Position numbers and translations under genes: made by a program | Shown: positions 23,434 to 36,009 of the stretch, piece by piece | How positions within the stretch are numbered: the first letter of the stretch is position 1 | Layout: each line of letters begins with the position of its first letter | Assembly: GCA_037693485.1 (NCBI GenBank) | Contig: CM075344.1 | Coordinates: 93,097,001 to 93,161,000, forward strand | Reading direction: 5' to 3' | Origin: Kitagawia praeruptora | Taxonomy: Eukaryota; Streptophyta; Magnoliopsida; Apiales; Apiaceae | DNA: 64,000 nucleotides | Notes under the pieces: generated by a model | What the model saw: the letters and a program-made list of their open reading frames with translations, nothing else | Told to the model about the DNA's origin: nothing | Database searches by the model: none

Positions 23434-25547
23434 TGATGTGCTAAAATAAATAACAAATAAAATCGCAAGCGTACGATTCAATCGTCAAAATATTTTAGGT
23501 ATCGATCCACGGAGACTAACATTTTCGAAAACTTAATTTTTAATTTAATCGAACTAGAACAATTTTGGATTTTTGAAAATTTTGGATTTCTACTATTTAT
23601 TTCTAAAAAAAATTCTGAATTCAAATTAAAGCTGGATTATATTTTAAAACTAAAAACCTTAAACACTTAAATTAATTCGAATTAAACTAGCCCTTTTTTT
23701 TAAAGAAAATTTATTTGACAAGAACTTTTAAAAATTGGACATGAGGTGTTTGTAAATAGAACTAGCCGAAAACAAATCATTCTACAGAAAAACTAATTCT
23801 CACAGAAACTCAGCTCATACCTAAAACAAACGAAATACAACTCAGTACTCATAACAGCAGAACTCAGAAACTAAGACTCGAAATATGGCAGCAATTAACA
23901 AACTAAAACCAAACAGCAATTAACAGCAATTAACTCAGATGAAACCAACAACAAAACTCAGTAGAAAACCAGCGAACCAGAAAATGAACTCAGAAAAAAA
24001 AACCAACAGTGACATCGAATCTCAGCAAACATATAATCAAAGCAACTCGACTCGTGAAGACTCAGTAACTAAAACACGAAACCAGCTAATCACAGAACAC
24101 ACAACTACGACTAAGCTCAAAACTCAACCAAGACTCGAACTCGTAGCAAACCGGATTAAGACTCAGCATTCAAGCCACTAAACTAATATTCGACAGTAAT
24201 TAAAACGAACAAGCAGAACAGCATTTGGAAAAACAAACAAACAGTAACTGGACTACGAACTCAGAAAATCAAAACGCAACAACGACAACTCGCAAAATGA
24301 AACTCAGCGAATTAACTATAGTAATTAACATTCGACAGCATATTCAAACCATCACAAAACGAAAACAATCATGCAACAATCAACTCCTACAACAAAACAG
24401 TAACAAGCTTCACTCAAATCCTGGCACAAAACGAGTCAACTCGGTACCATAAAACCATCACAGAAATTCAAACGAAAAGGGACAAAACGAAGAGAAGATA
24501 AAAAGAAACTAAAGCAGTGGAGGGGTTGTGAGTTAAGAACGAAGAAGAATTGAAATAAAAAGAATTGGATTTGTGTATTTGTTCGGAGAGATGAAAAGGA
24601 AAAAAAACAGGGGAATTATATGGAGATTGCAGCGATTGTGGAGAGAGGAAGGAGAAGCTGGGTTTTGTATAAAACAGGGGAAAAGTTTGGTTCGAATAAG
24701 AAGAAGAAAAGAACAGGGGATGCTACTATTAAAGCTTCGAATAAAATAGATAAAAACAGGAAATAAATACCGAAAATTAAACTACGAGTAATTAAACTAA
24801 GAGCAATTAGATCTACAACTAAAAATTATGAAACCCACAATAAAATGGAAATTTAAAGGGGCACAACTACGATTATTAACTAATAATAAGAAAATAAAAA
24901 TCGTTACTTTCAACCTCAAGTGGTTAGCATTTCGCTACTTTGTTCACTAAACGGATTTACGAAAATAACGAAGCAAGGTAACATAAAAGAGAGAGCAAGA
25001 CAAGAAATTAAAGGAAATGAAAATTTGCATTAATTAAAAGATGAGTGTTTACAAGATTTAGAACTACAAAACAAGAAATGAAATCTACCCTAAAACTACA
25101 CTAAAATCTAGGTTCTAATCTAAGTTGTTAAATACAAGGGGGATGAGGGGGTATTTATAGGATGAGAATTAGGGTTTAGGGGTGTTTTGGGTTAATCTTG
25201 GCCCTACACATTCTAAATGTGGTGGAGAAATCCTAGCCATCTATTTGTTTCTTCCCCCTTAAGCTTTGAAGAGTTGATCTTGGCCATACACTTATGTAGT
25301 GTGTTGGGATGATCTCCACCTTCCACATGTCCTCCAAGATTCCTTTTGCACCAAGCTCCTAATTCTTTTTCCTCTTTTCATTTAAGTCCTTTTTCTTCTT
25401 CTTTTTCCCTTCCTTGCACTTTATTTCTTTATTTTGCCATTTCTTTATTTATTCATGAATTTCCTGAAATGCAACAAAATAAATTATTAAAATACGAGTT
25501 CAAACAATAAATAGGTAATAAAAATATGCAAAAATATGCACTTATCA
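23434..25547 (-). repeat. 3' LTR of element C
   Basis: This 2114-bp direct repeat has ends TGATGTGC and CACTTATCA in plus orientation. A TATAAATA box on the minus strand is at 25152-25159. It carries a 17-bp duplicated bit near 23566-23600 absent from the other copy. Small plus-strand open frames near 23939 and 24225 also occur in the other LTR and are not taken as genes. Confidence 0.9.
25152..25159 (-). promoter_or_regulatory. TATA box in the LTR of element C
   Basis: TATAAATA on the minus strand. The equivalent box in the 5' LTR (33147-33152 and 54500 onward) is exactly where element D inserted. Confidence 0.55.
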
Positions 25548-27407
25548 AATGTCCCCATACTATCTTTTGCTCGTCCTCGAGTAAAACAAAAACAAAAAGA
25601 AAATCTAGATAAAAAGTCCTATACTCCTTTTCGTAGGTGTGACGGTTGCATTTGGCACATGCAATAAGCCCTTTAAACCCCTAGGTAGCCCTAGTGGACG
25701 AGTGAGATCTCGTGAGGGCCTATAGTGAATGTACCCACAAAATCCATCTAGTTTGTATAAAAGATCACATGGCAATGCACACCACACATACATGTCCTCT
25801 CATGACACATCAACTTAAGAATCAAAATGAATTTGCAAAGTCCTGGTGTAGAAAGTACAAGGATTCACATAGTGTACTTAACGAACCATGCAAGGGTGAC
25901 TAAAAGTTCATGTCAAGTGCAAAAATTATTGGTAACCATGCTATGTTGACAAGGGCACACCTTAGAGTCAAATCTCTTATGCAAAAAACAAACAAGCAAT
26001 ACCTCACATTTCACTCACGAAAGAATATTCACTCAAAAACAAGGGTGAGTGTATCACCCAATTCCAACAAAATCAAATGCATGCTTGACACTTGGTATCA
26101 TCCCAACTTAAATCACAACATACATTAATAATGACAATCAAAAGGTCTTTATTAGGGTTGTAATGGGGTTGGGGACAAGGTATGTCAAGAAAGGCCACAA
26201 TAAGGTGAAGTGTCAAAAGATAGTAGTCACCAAGAATATCATGCACAACACCTCCCCACACAATTATTATTATTTTCAACAAAAGGACTTGACTAGTCGA
26301 ATGAAGGAGGATTACAAAAAACATAAGTATGCTCTCATATGTATTTTTTTTTTCATTTTTTTCTCTATTTTATGAGAGCTACGATAAATGTAAGCAACAA
26401 TAATCCTCCTTTATATTTAAGTTGAAAATCGACTAGCAAGGTAACCAGCATATATTTCCTTAAAAGTTATGAACAAAAGTAAACCCTATTTCACACACCT
26501 TATTGCTCCCTCAAGTTCCTACTAGCCTTTGACAAATTGGGATAAAGAACACGTAAGGCTATACAAGAAAAAAGGTCTTATGCGAGTAATGTGGTGTGTC
26601 ACCGAAAGAATATGATTAAGCTCAAAGGGTTAACTAATTGATCACATAAGCATGGTGTGGATATTTTTGGAAATATAGGTTATTCCTAAGTGCCTTTATC
26701 ATTTTATCATCAATCAATGTCATGCATTTCAAGATAGAACTCAAACAAGGGCTAGCAATGCAAATGACAAGTGGACACTCAAGCAAAAGAATATAAATGC
26801 AAAAGATGTGCATATAGGCTCAAAACTCACTTGGTGTGGTAAAACATAATCAATCTCAAGTAATGGTATCCTCAATCCACCTACTCAAAGCATGAAGACC
26901 AAATCATCTTACACTTAATCATGACCTTCTAATTTCTTGCACAATTCAAATAAGTCTACTAGTTTCACCTTGCTAGTGTAAGTGTGTGGACAAGAACTTA
27001 GCAAATCACTTCTCAATCAAAAAGCTAAAGGAACACAAGATTATCATAGCATGTAAGGCTGCATCAAGCAACTAGCAATCAATTAACAAGACTAGAATAA
27101 GATTAGAACTCTACTATTTACAATTCTACAACTCTTTTTTTGTGATTTTTTCATTTTTTGATTTTTTTGGATTTTCTGATTTTTATATATTCACTAAAAA
27201 CCTCCCCCATACCTAAATCATGCATTGTCCTCAATGTATGCAAATGCGAGAGAAATGAGTAAAAGAGAAAGATGAGGAAATACCTGATAAGGGATGATGG
27301 AGACTGAAAAAACTTCTAAAAATTACGAAAGAAAATAACTCACACACGCACACAATTCCTCCCCCATACCTATATTACACGATGGGAGGCAAAGAAATGA
27401 AACCGAA
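25548..27407 (-). other. Non-coding 3' region of element C with polypurine tract
   Basis: The tract GTATGGGGACATT lies on the minus strand directly inside the 3' LTR (25548-25562), preceded by the conserved ACTCGAGGACGAGCAAAAG-type word (25563-25585). The rest, where an autonomous element would carry RT and integrase, has no long frame and no recognisable domain. Confidence 0.7.
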
Positions 27408-30400
27408 TTAGCCGATGCCGGTGGGAAAATTAGGGTGCAACTTTGAGAAAATATCAAGAAATTTTTGAAAATTTTCATTAGAAAATATTTTCTCAATCAA
27501 CGTAGAATCATTTAACCCTAAAGAACAATTGTCACTAATGTTCTCCCTAAACCAACTTAAGGCTTCTTTATTTTGTTTAAGCAAATTAGAGTTAATAAAA
27601 GTTTGGTTAGGGGTTGAATCATTAGGAATGACATAAGACAAGGGTTCATCTTTCCCTAAAGGTTGTTGATCAAATTTGGGATGATAAAGAGTTGATTCAA
27701 GTGCAGGTGGTGTTTCAACGGAAGTTTTAAGAACGGGCTCAATACTAACAACCTTGGGTGGGGTCACCCACTTGGAACAAATTTCATTCGAATTTCGTAA
27801 TGACTTATCAAATGTAGGTGGTTCACCAACGGGAGTTTTAACAATAAGAATTGGGTTACAAGAGACCTCCACAGGTTAGGTTTCCCACTTAGAACAAATA
27901 TCGTCCAATTCCCTCAACATCTCTTCCGAGGTCATATCCCTATACGACTCTTGAAGCTCACGATTGGTTTCATGATTTCTTTTGAAATCCACAACAAGAA
28001 GAAACTCAATCTCACTATCCTCAAGGTTTGACCAATTAACAATGTCATCAACAAGATTGACCCCTATGGATTGTTCATAAAGCTCGTTGGGTTCTTTTCC
28101 GACATTAAAGATGTTAAGGTTAATTGTCATATTACCGAAAGTGAGTTTCATCGAACCATCCCTACAATTAATCAAGGCATTGGATGTAGCAAGAAAAGGT
28201 CTTCCTAGAATGATTGGGATTTGGTTCTTAGGATTCGTGACGGGTTGAGTCTCGAGGACAACAAAATCAACCGGAAAGATGAATTCACCAACCTTAATTA
28301 GCATGTCTTCAATTATTCCCTTAGGCATTTTGACAGAACGGTCAGCTAATTGAATTGTCATGTTCGTCTTTTTAAGATCGCTTAAATCTAGGGCTTGATA
28401 GACCGAAAATGGAAGAAGATTCACACTAGCACCTAAGTCAAGTAACGCTTTGTCCATAAAAGTATTGCCTATGACACATGAAATTGTAGGACAACCGGGG
28501 TCCTTATATTTCACGGGAATCTGATTCGAAAGAATTGAACTAACATGAGAAGTCAAAAAGGCTTTCTTGGGAACGTGTGTGGAACGTTTATGAGAACATA
28601 AATCTTTTAGACACTTGGCATGAGAAGGGACTTGTTGAATGGCATCTAAAAGAGGAATGTTTATCTTGACTTGTTTGAAAATTTCCAAAATTTGGTCCAT
28701 TTGACCCGATTGTTTATTGGAAATGAGTCTTTGAGGATAAGGAGCTTTTGGCTTAAAGACTCGTTCGCTAGGTTCTTCGGGAATAGATTTTGAAGGTGAT
28801 TTGTTAAAAGACGAAGGTCCACTAGGTGACGGTGGTGTACTAGATGACGAAGGCTCGGGATTTGGAAGATGGTTTGAATGATCAAGTTTAGGGTTTGGTT
28901 CAACATTTGAATCGTCTTCTTCATCTTCGGGAGACTCGATTCCTACTTGATTATCTACTTGGTTTCCCGACCTTAAAGAAATGATGGCGTTTACATTTTC
29001 ATTCGGTCATTGGTTGAGAGGGAATGTAGGGTTGACCTCGGTTTGACTCTGGAATTTGTTCTTCTCTCGCTCACACATGGCTTTGGCTAATTGACTCACT
29101 TGAACCTCTAACTTAGATATGGCTTGAGTACTAGCATTCAGAAGTTGCCTATCTTGAGTCATGGTTTACATAAAGGTTTGTTGAGATTGAGCCAAATTAG
29201 TCATTGATTTTAAAAGCGCATCAAGAGTCTTTTCCAAAGAATTAAGTCTCTTATCCGACTCACGAAAATCGGGTGGGTGGGCGGGTGCTGGATTTGGATA
29301 AGAAGGTTGAGTTGGATAAGGACCGAGATTTTGAGTAGGGTTTGGAAAGGGACCTTGATTTGGAGTCGAGAAAGAATTTTGATTAGGCCTTTGGAAAGAA
29401 GGAGCATTTTGAAAAGGAGGTTGAAAAGAAGGTGGATTTTGGAAATTTTGCCCTTGGTTCCACGAGAAATTTGGGTGATTCCTCCACCCGGGATTATAAG
29501 TAGGAGAAAACGGGTCATTCCTCATGGGTGGTTGAGACACCGCATTAACTTGATCATAGCCGGGACAAGGTTGAGACTCAAAGTTCGAAGGATTATAATT
29601 TGGGTACATGGACATAGGTGGGGGACCACTATGGGTTTCTAAAGCTTCGAGTCACCTAGCAAGAGTAGCTAATTTGGCATCGGTTGCAATCGAGCTCCCA
29701 ATCGAATGCAAACCTTTAGATGAACTAGACGATTCGTTAGACTTATTCGGTTCCTTAGTGGACTCCCACAACATTGTCTTCTCGGCTAATTCTTCGAAAA
29801 ATTGCCAACCCTCGTCCTCATCTTTCTCCATGAATTTTCCTTGGCACATAGACTCCAACAACGCGGTTGTTGGACCATCTAAGGCCTCATAAACGATCTT
29901 ACAAAGTCTCCATTTTTCTATTCCGTGGTGGGGGCATTGTGACAAAAGATTTTTAAAACGATCAAAATATTTCCAAAAAGACTCGTTTTCCTTTTGATGA
30001 AATTGATTTATTTCGTTTGTAATTCTCGTAGTCTTATGGTTTGGAAAATATTTTTTTAGAAAAATAACCACAAATCCCTCCCACGTGGAAATAGAATTGA
30101 CGGGTAGACTATACAACCATTTTTTAGCATTTTCTTTTAAAGCGAAGTTGATAAGTCTTAACCTAATGGAGTCCTCAGAAAGATGTTGGAGTTTTTGCAA
30201 GGCGAAAACCTCCTCGAATTCATGGAGAAACAAATAGGGATCCTCACCGTCACTCCCGTTAAATTTCGGTAACATACTAATGTGGTGAGCTTTAATTTCG
30301 AAATTGTTACCATTAACGGGAGGAAGAGTGATACATGATGGTTAGGCGGAACGAGTTGGATAGCAACGGTCCCTAAGAGACATGGCCATGTTTACTACGG

Positions 30401-30497
30401 GTTCGAAATAATCTAAAGACTCGGAATTAGACGATGAAGAAATCTCAAATGATCTCACTAGTCTAGAAGAATTATCCCTAATCCACGTAGTTCGCAT
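27408..30497 (-). pseudogene. gag: Gag-protease of Athila-like element C
   Basis: One reading frame of about 1030 codons starts with ATG at 30497 and ends at 27408. It is broken by five in-frame stops (30342-30344, 29652-29654, 29166-29168, 29007-29009, 27876-27878) with no frameshift. The retrotransposon Gag core (LPKFNGSDGEDPYLFLHEF ... WRLCKIVYEALDG) lies at about 29800-30275. A proline/asparagine/glutamine-rich linker follows (29190-29615). The aspartic protease has its active-site LLDLGASVNLLPF near 28425 and the ILGRPFLATSNA flap-side motif downstream. The C-terminal 155 codons (27408-27872) have no known domain. Gag would form particles and protease would mature them. No RT follows. 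Confidence 0.85.
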
Positions 30498-31438
30498 AAA
30501 CCACAAAAGGAAACACGTAGCAAGTAAGTGCGAAAAATTTAAACAAACAAAAAGAAGGGGTGTAACATTAAAAGAAAAATTCTAAACCTAGGTTCCCTAA
30601 TAAAATAACTAGACCTTGCTCCTAACCGTAAGGACCACCAAAAACTCGGTAAATCAGAATTTATTTGGACCGATTTGGCCAAATAGTTGCAAGCATTGCC
30701 AAGAGGCTAAACACCAGTCTAGACACCAAATCTTAATTGGCCAGGTAAGCTCTCGCTTGCCTAGACACCAAAGAGTCGGAATAATTAATGATTACTTCGT
30801 TTCTTAGGTACCTTCCTAATTGAGCGCGAAAATCCTAGGGGCCAAGTCTAATTAATTTTATTAATGGCTAGGGAATGCAAAATGAAGGATTTATTTGTTT
30901 TTGGGCTAAGGAAAGAGTGATGAAATCCCTTCCCTTATCTTGTAGTGGTTTTGCCCTTAAAGTTTATTTGCAAAATGATGCAACAAACAACGAAATAAAA
31001 AATTATAAACATTTATGGATGCTTAACTACGTGATCTAACTAAAGAAAAGAAGAAATTTAACGTACCTTTGGGTCCCCAGCGATCACCACAATTATAAGG
31101 TACGAAAAATTTAAAACAAGAAAATAAAACTAGCATGATGTGCCCTAAGTGTTTAAATGCATGATGCAACAATTATGTATTTACAACTAATTTTTTGGAT
31201 TTTTCAATTTTCAAATTTTTTTTTTGTGATTTTTGATTTTTTTGTGATTTTCTAAAAATAAAAAGGGGAAAAGAATGAGATACGGGTTACCGAAGCATGC
31301 TTCCAAAAATTCCAATTTGTTCCATTCTCCGTGAGAGATTCCTGAATTTCAAACTTTCCTAAAAAAAACGAGACAAAAATGAGGCAAGAAATAAAACTAA
31401 TCCGAAAAATTAAAAATTAAGGCGCGAAAAATAATTAG
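30498..31438 (-). other. Untranslated leader of element C
   Basis: About 0.94 kb between primer site and gag start. I see no gene. A T-rich tract lies near 31185-31250. Confidence 0.55.
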
Positions 31439-31456
31439 TCCCCTGCAGCGGCGCCA
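31439..31456 (-). other. Primer binding site of element C (tRNA-Asp-like)
   Basis: On the minus strand the site reads TGGCGCCGCTGCAGGGGA. This differs at two positions from TGGCGCCGTTGCCGGGGA, the complement of tRNA-Asp used by Athila-type elements. It lies six bases inside the 5' LTR. Confidence 0.75.
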
Positions 31457-31462
31457 AAAACT

Positions 31463-33152
31463 TGATGTGCTAAAATAAATAACAAATAAAATCGCAAGCG
31501 TACGATTCAATCGTCAAAATATTTTAGGTATCGATCCACGGAGACTAACATTTTCGCAAACTTAATTTTTAATTTAATCGAACTAGAACAATTTTGGATT
31601 TCTACTATTTAATTTCTAAAAAAAATTCTGAATTCAAATTAAAGCTGGATTATATTTTAAAACTAAAAACCTTAAACACTTAAATTAATTCGAATTAAAC
31701 TAGCCCTCTTTTTTTAAAGAAAATTTATTTGACAAGAACTTTTAAAAATTGGACATGAGGTGTTTGTAAATAGAACTAGCCGAAAACAAATCATTCAACA
31801 GAAAAACTAATTCTCACAAAAACTCGGCTCATACCCAAAACAAACGAAATACAACTCAGTACTCATAACAGCAAAACTCAGAAACTAAGACTCGAAATAC
31901 GACAGCAATTAACAAACTAAAACCAAACAGCAATTAACTCAGATGAAACCAACAACAAAACTCAGCAGAAAACCAACGAACCAGAAAATGAACTCAGAAA
32001 AAAAACCAACAGTGACATCGAATCTCAGCAAACATATAATCAAAGCAACTCGACTCGTGAAGACTCAGTAACTAAAACACAAAACCAGCTAATCACAGAA
32101 CACACAACTACGACTAAGCTCAAAACTCAACCAAGACTCGAACTCGTAGCAAACCGGATTAAGACTCAGCATTCAAGCCACAAAATTAGTATTCGACAGT
32201 AATTAAAATGAACAAGCAGAACAGCATTTGGAAAAACGAACAAACAGTAACTGGACTACGAACTCAGAAAATCAAAACGCAACAACGACAACTCGCAAAA
32301 TGAAACTCAGCGAATTAACTATAGTAATTAACATTCGACAGCATATTCAAACCATCAGAAAACGAAAACAATCCTGCAACAATCAACTCCTACAACAAAG
32401 TAGTAACAAGCTTCACTCAAATCCTGGCACAAAACGAGTCAACTCGGTACCACAAAACCATCACAGAAATTAAAACCAAAACGAAGAGAAGATAAAAAGA
32501 AACTAAAGCAGGGGAGGGGTTGTGAGTTAAGAATGAAGAAGAATTAAAATAAAAATAACTGGGTTTGTGTATTTGTTCGGAGAGATGAAAAGGAAAAAAA
32601 AATAGGGGAATTATGTGGAGATTGCAGCGATTGTGGAGAGAGGAAGGAGAAGCTGGGTTTTGTATAAAACAAGGGAAAAGTTTGGTTCGAATAAGAAGAA
32701 GAAAAGAACAGGGGATGCTACTATTAAAGCTTCGAATAAAACAGATAAAAACAGGAAATAAATACCGAAAATTAAACTACGAGTAATTAAACTAAGAGCA
32801 ATTAGATCTACAACTAAAAATTATGAAACCCACAATAAAACGGAAATTTAAAGGGGCACAACTACGATTATTAACTAAGAATAAGAAAATAAAAATCGTT
32901 ACTTTCAACCTCAAGTGGTTAGCATTTCGCTACTTTGTCCACTAAACGGATTTACGAAAATAACGAAGCAAGGTAACATAAAAGAGAGAGCAAGACAAGA
33001 AATTAAAGGAAATGAAAATTTGCATTAATTAAAAGATGAGTGTTTACAAGATTTAGAACTATAAAACAAGAAATAAAATCTACCCTAAAACTACACTAAA
33101 ATCTAGGTTCTAATCTAAGTTGTTAAATACAAGGGGGATGAGGGGGTATTTA
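31463..33152 (-). repeat. 5' LTR of element C, part left of element D
   Basis: Matches 23434-25152 almost base for base. It breaks inside the TATA box, where D inserted; the last five bases ATTTA form the duplication. Confidence 0.9.
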
Positions 33153-33627
33153 TGTTAGATATTGATTCAAGTGATGATCAGGATCTGGGCGTTACTGATC
33201 AGATACTGATGCTGACGTCATCAGTACAACGTCAGTATTTGAGTAAATCAGGATTACATGCAGATTTACATTAGTCCAGAGATTATGGGAAGATTGATTT
33301 GTCGGTTCCTAAATTATAGGAATGCAACTATCTTTCAAGATATGTATTAATAGTCGTATGTAATTGATTTGATATATCTTGTAATTGATAGAGCAACTGT
33401 GTACAATATATAAACACAGTTTAGGTTTTACATGATTGTAATCGGATACACGAGTTATTCTGTAACCTAGCAGCTCTTAAGAACATAAGGTTTTCTTAAG
33501 AGAGTTTGTAACAGTTTTATATCAGAATTAATAAAGCTGTTATTGATTCATACTTGTGTTATTAAGTCGAAAATCTATACAATTGTATTCAACCCCCCCT
33601 TCTACAATTGTTATTTACTGGGCAACA
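33153..33627 (+). repeat. 5' LTR of element D
   Basis: Ends TGTTAGATA and GGGCAACA. It contains TATATAAA at 33417-33424 and a C-run near 33593. It is rich in GATCAGG and GATACTGATG words in the first 100 bp. Confidence 0.95.
33417..33424 (+). promoter_or_regulatory. TATA box of element D LTR
   Basis: TATATAAA, repeated at 54276-54283 in the 3' LTR. It lies about 200 bp before the LTR end. Confidence 0.6.
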
Positions 33628-33629
33628 AT

Positions 33630-33641
33630 TGGTATCAGAGC
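33630..33641 (+). other. Primer binding site of element D (tRNA-iMet type)
   Basis: TGGTATCAGAGC starts three bases after the 5' LTR. It is the standard plant copia site. Confidence 0.9.
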
Positions 33642-33676
33642 AAAACTGATTAATATTAATCAGAAACGATCTTAAG

Positions 33677-35992
33677 ATGTCGACAAGCAAGTATGAAAGC
33701 ATCAAAATTCCAATTCTCAAGAAAACTGAGTATCCAACATGGAAGGTGAAAATGCTGATGTAGCTGGAAGCAACTGATCCAGACTATCTTGATAGGATCA
33801 ATGATGGACCATTTCTTCCAACAAGGTTAGTTGCAAGAACAGAGACTGTTGCTGAACACTATGTCATTAAGGCAAAGAGTGAGTGGACAACAGAAGAAAA
33901 GGCTCAAGTACTCAAAGATGCAAAGGTAAAAAATATTTTGCATAACAGTCTTGATAATGTCATGTCAAACAGGGTAATAGCATGCAAGACTGCAAAGGAA
34001 ATTTGGGATACTTTGGAAACTCAATGCCAAGGTACTGAATCTATCAAAAGAAACAGAAGGGCTCTGTTGATTCAGGAGTATGAGCAGTTCGATGCTAAAT
34101 CTGATGAAAGCCTTACTGATATGTATGATAGATTTTTGACATTACTGAACAATCTATCACTAGTTGGCAAAGAGTATGATCCAGAGGACTCAAACACCAA
34201 GTTTCTCAGAGCTCTAACTGAGGAGTGGGATACTCAAGCTTCAATCATAAGGCATCAATATGATTTGAAGATGCTGTCTCTTGATGAAGTTTATGGGATG
34301 CTTAGAACTTATGATCTTGAGGTTCAACAACGAAAGAATAAGAAGAATGTCAAGACAAAATTTGTTACTTTGAGTGTTGAATCAAAATCAAAGGGAAAAG
34401 CTGAGGAGGTTTCTAGCAGAAAGAGTAGAGTAGAAGAGTCAATTCCTGATGACTCATCATCAGATACTGATACTGAGTCTGATTCTGATACTGATGATGA
34501 CTCTACTGATTCTGATATAATGGAAATGGTTGCTATGATAGTCAAGGGCTTCAAGAAGATGAAGTTCAGAAAGGCTAGGAAGCAAGGGAAATTTCAGAAG
34601 AGAACCTTCAATGCTGACAAAGACAGGTACAAGAAGAAAGAATATAAAAGCAGCAAATTTGACAAGTCAAAAATCAGAGGCTATAACTGTGATGGAATGG
34701 GTCACTTTGCAACTGAGTGCAAGAAGACCAAAACCAAAGCTCTCATTTCTTCAAGCAAGGATTGGATGGACTCATCATCTGACTCTGAAGAAGAGAAAGT
34801 GAATTATGCTTTGATGGCCAAAACTGATGAGACTTCTGCTGGTGAAAATAAGGTATGTGAAATTTTGTTTGATTTTGATACTAATAATGTCTCTGAGCTA
34901 AGATCTTTTTTAAAATCTCTGCATATTAGTTTTAGGAGTCAATCTCTTGAAAATACTAGAATAAAATCTGAAATGGCAGAGGTTGTTAAGAGAAATGATC
35001 ATTTAGAAGCTGAGTTAATTTTCTTGCAGGAAGTTCAAGCAGAATGTGATAATGCTAAACACATGAAACTTGAAACAGAGTTTAAATATAATGAACTTGA
35101 AATGCAACTTAAAGAGGCAAATGAAAAACTCAGAACCTGGACACATTCTGGAACAAAAACTCATGAAATTATTACTAATAATAACTGGAAAGAGTGTCTA
35201 GGTTATAAGCCAGAGAATGAGAAAAAGGACAAAGAAAAGGTTGTTTCATCTAATCCAGGAAGAGTTATAGTTGATGACTCAACAAATCCAAAAACCTACA
35301 GATATGTCACAGACAGTACTAAAACCAAATTAAAACCTGTTAATTATGTGTATCCAGAAAATCCCAAATCTACTTCAGATAAGGGATCCACTTCTACACA
35401 TCATTCTGAGACTAGAACTGTCAAAAACAAGAATGTAGGTCTTTTGTCTAAGAAACAATTAAGGGATAGAATTTGTGAAGTAACAGATAGGAAGAAAGCT
35501 CCAACTGTCAAAAGGAACAGGAATGGTAAAGTTGGAATAAACAAAGAGAATAATTATAAGTATATTCCAAATGCACCAAGGAAAGTATGCTTTAACTGTG
35601 GTAACTCTAATCATCTTGCTATTGATTGCAGGAGGAGTAAAAAGAAGGCTACTGTAGTTCCTAAGTCTGACATTAGGAATAAATTAGTATTTTATAAACC
35701 ACAGAATCCTTGTTTCCATTGTGGCAGTGAATGGCATTCTATTTATACATGTGAAGAATACCATAATTTGTATTATAATTATTATGAGCCTTTCCCTAAG
35801 TTCAATAAAAGTGCAAATTTTGGAAAAACAAAGAACTTGAACACTAAGCATGCATCTGTTAAGAAAAAGACTAATTCTGATGGATTCAATCCTGATGAAG
35901 GTGTTTTTACAAGAAAATCTTCTGTTGCTAAAAATGTTAAGTTGCATGAAAAGAGAACCCAACAAGTGTGGGTTCTTAAAAATTCTAACTGA
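33677..35992 (+). pseudogene. gag: Gag of copia element D
   Basis: The frame starts MSTSKYESIK at 33677 and has a TAG at codon 29 (33761-33763). It is then open from 33764 to 35992 (the next in-frame ATG is at 33938). The copia Gag core includes EIWDTLETQCQG and TDMYDRFLTLLNNL. An acidic Ser/Asp stretch lies at about 34440-34520. Three zinc knuckles follow: one near 34685 that has lost its first cysteine (YNCDGMGHFATEC), and intact ones near 35588 (CFNCGNSNHLAIDC) and 35710 (CFHCGSEWHSIYTC). A coiled coil spans about 34880-35140. At about 770 residues it is long for copia Gag, as in SIRE-type elements. It should assemble cytoplasmic particles. Confidence 0.88.
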
Positions 35993-36009
35993 GTTCTTTG
36001 TGATTCTGA

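Noticed and set aside
24225..24452. Basic Asn/Thr-rich plus-strand frame, repeated at 32228-32473
   Set aside because: It is in both LTRs of element C, runs against the element's sense and its composition follows from AC-rich repeat sequence.
27276..29642. Long plus-strand frames such as 29277-29642
   Set aside because: They are shadows of the minus-strand gag-protease frame of element C, rich in Arg/Ile/Trp as expected for antisense of Pro/Asn-rich coding.
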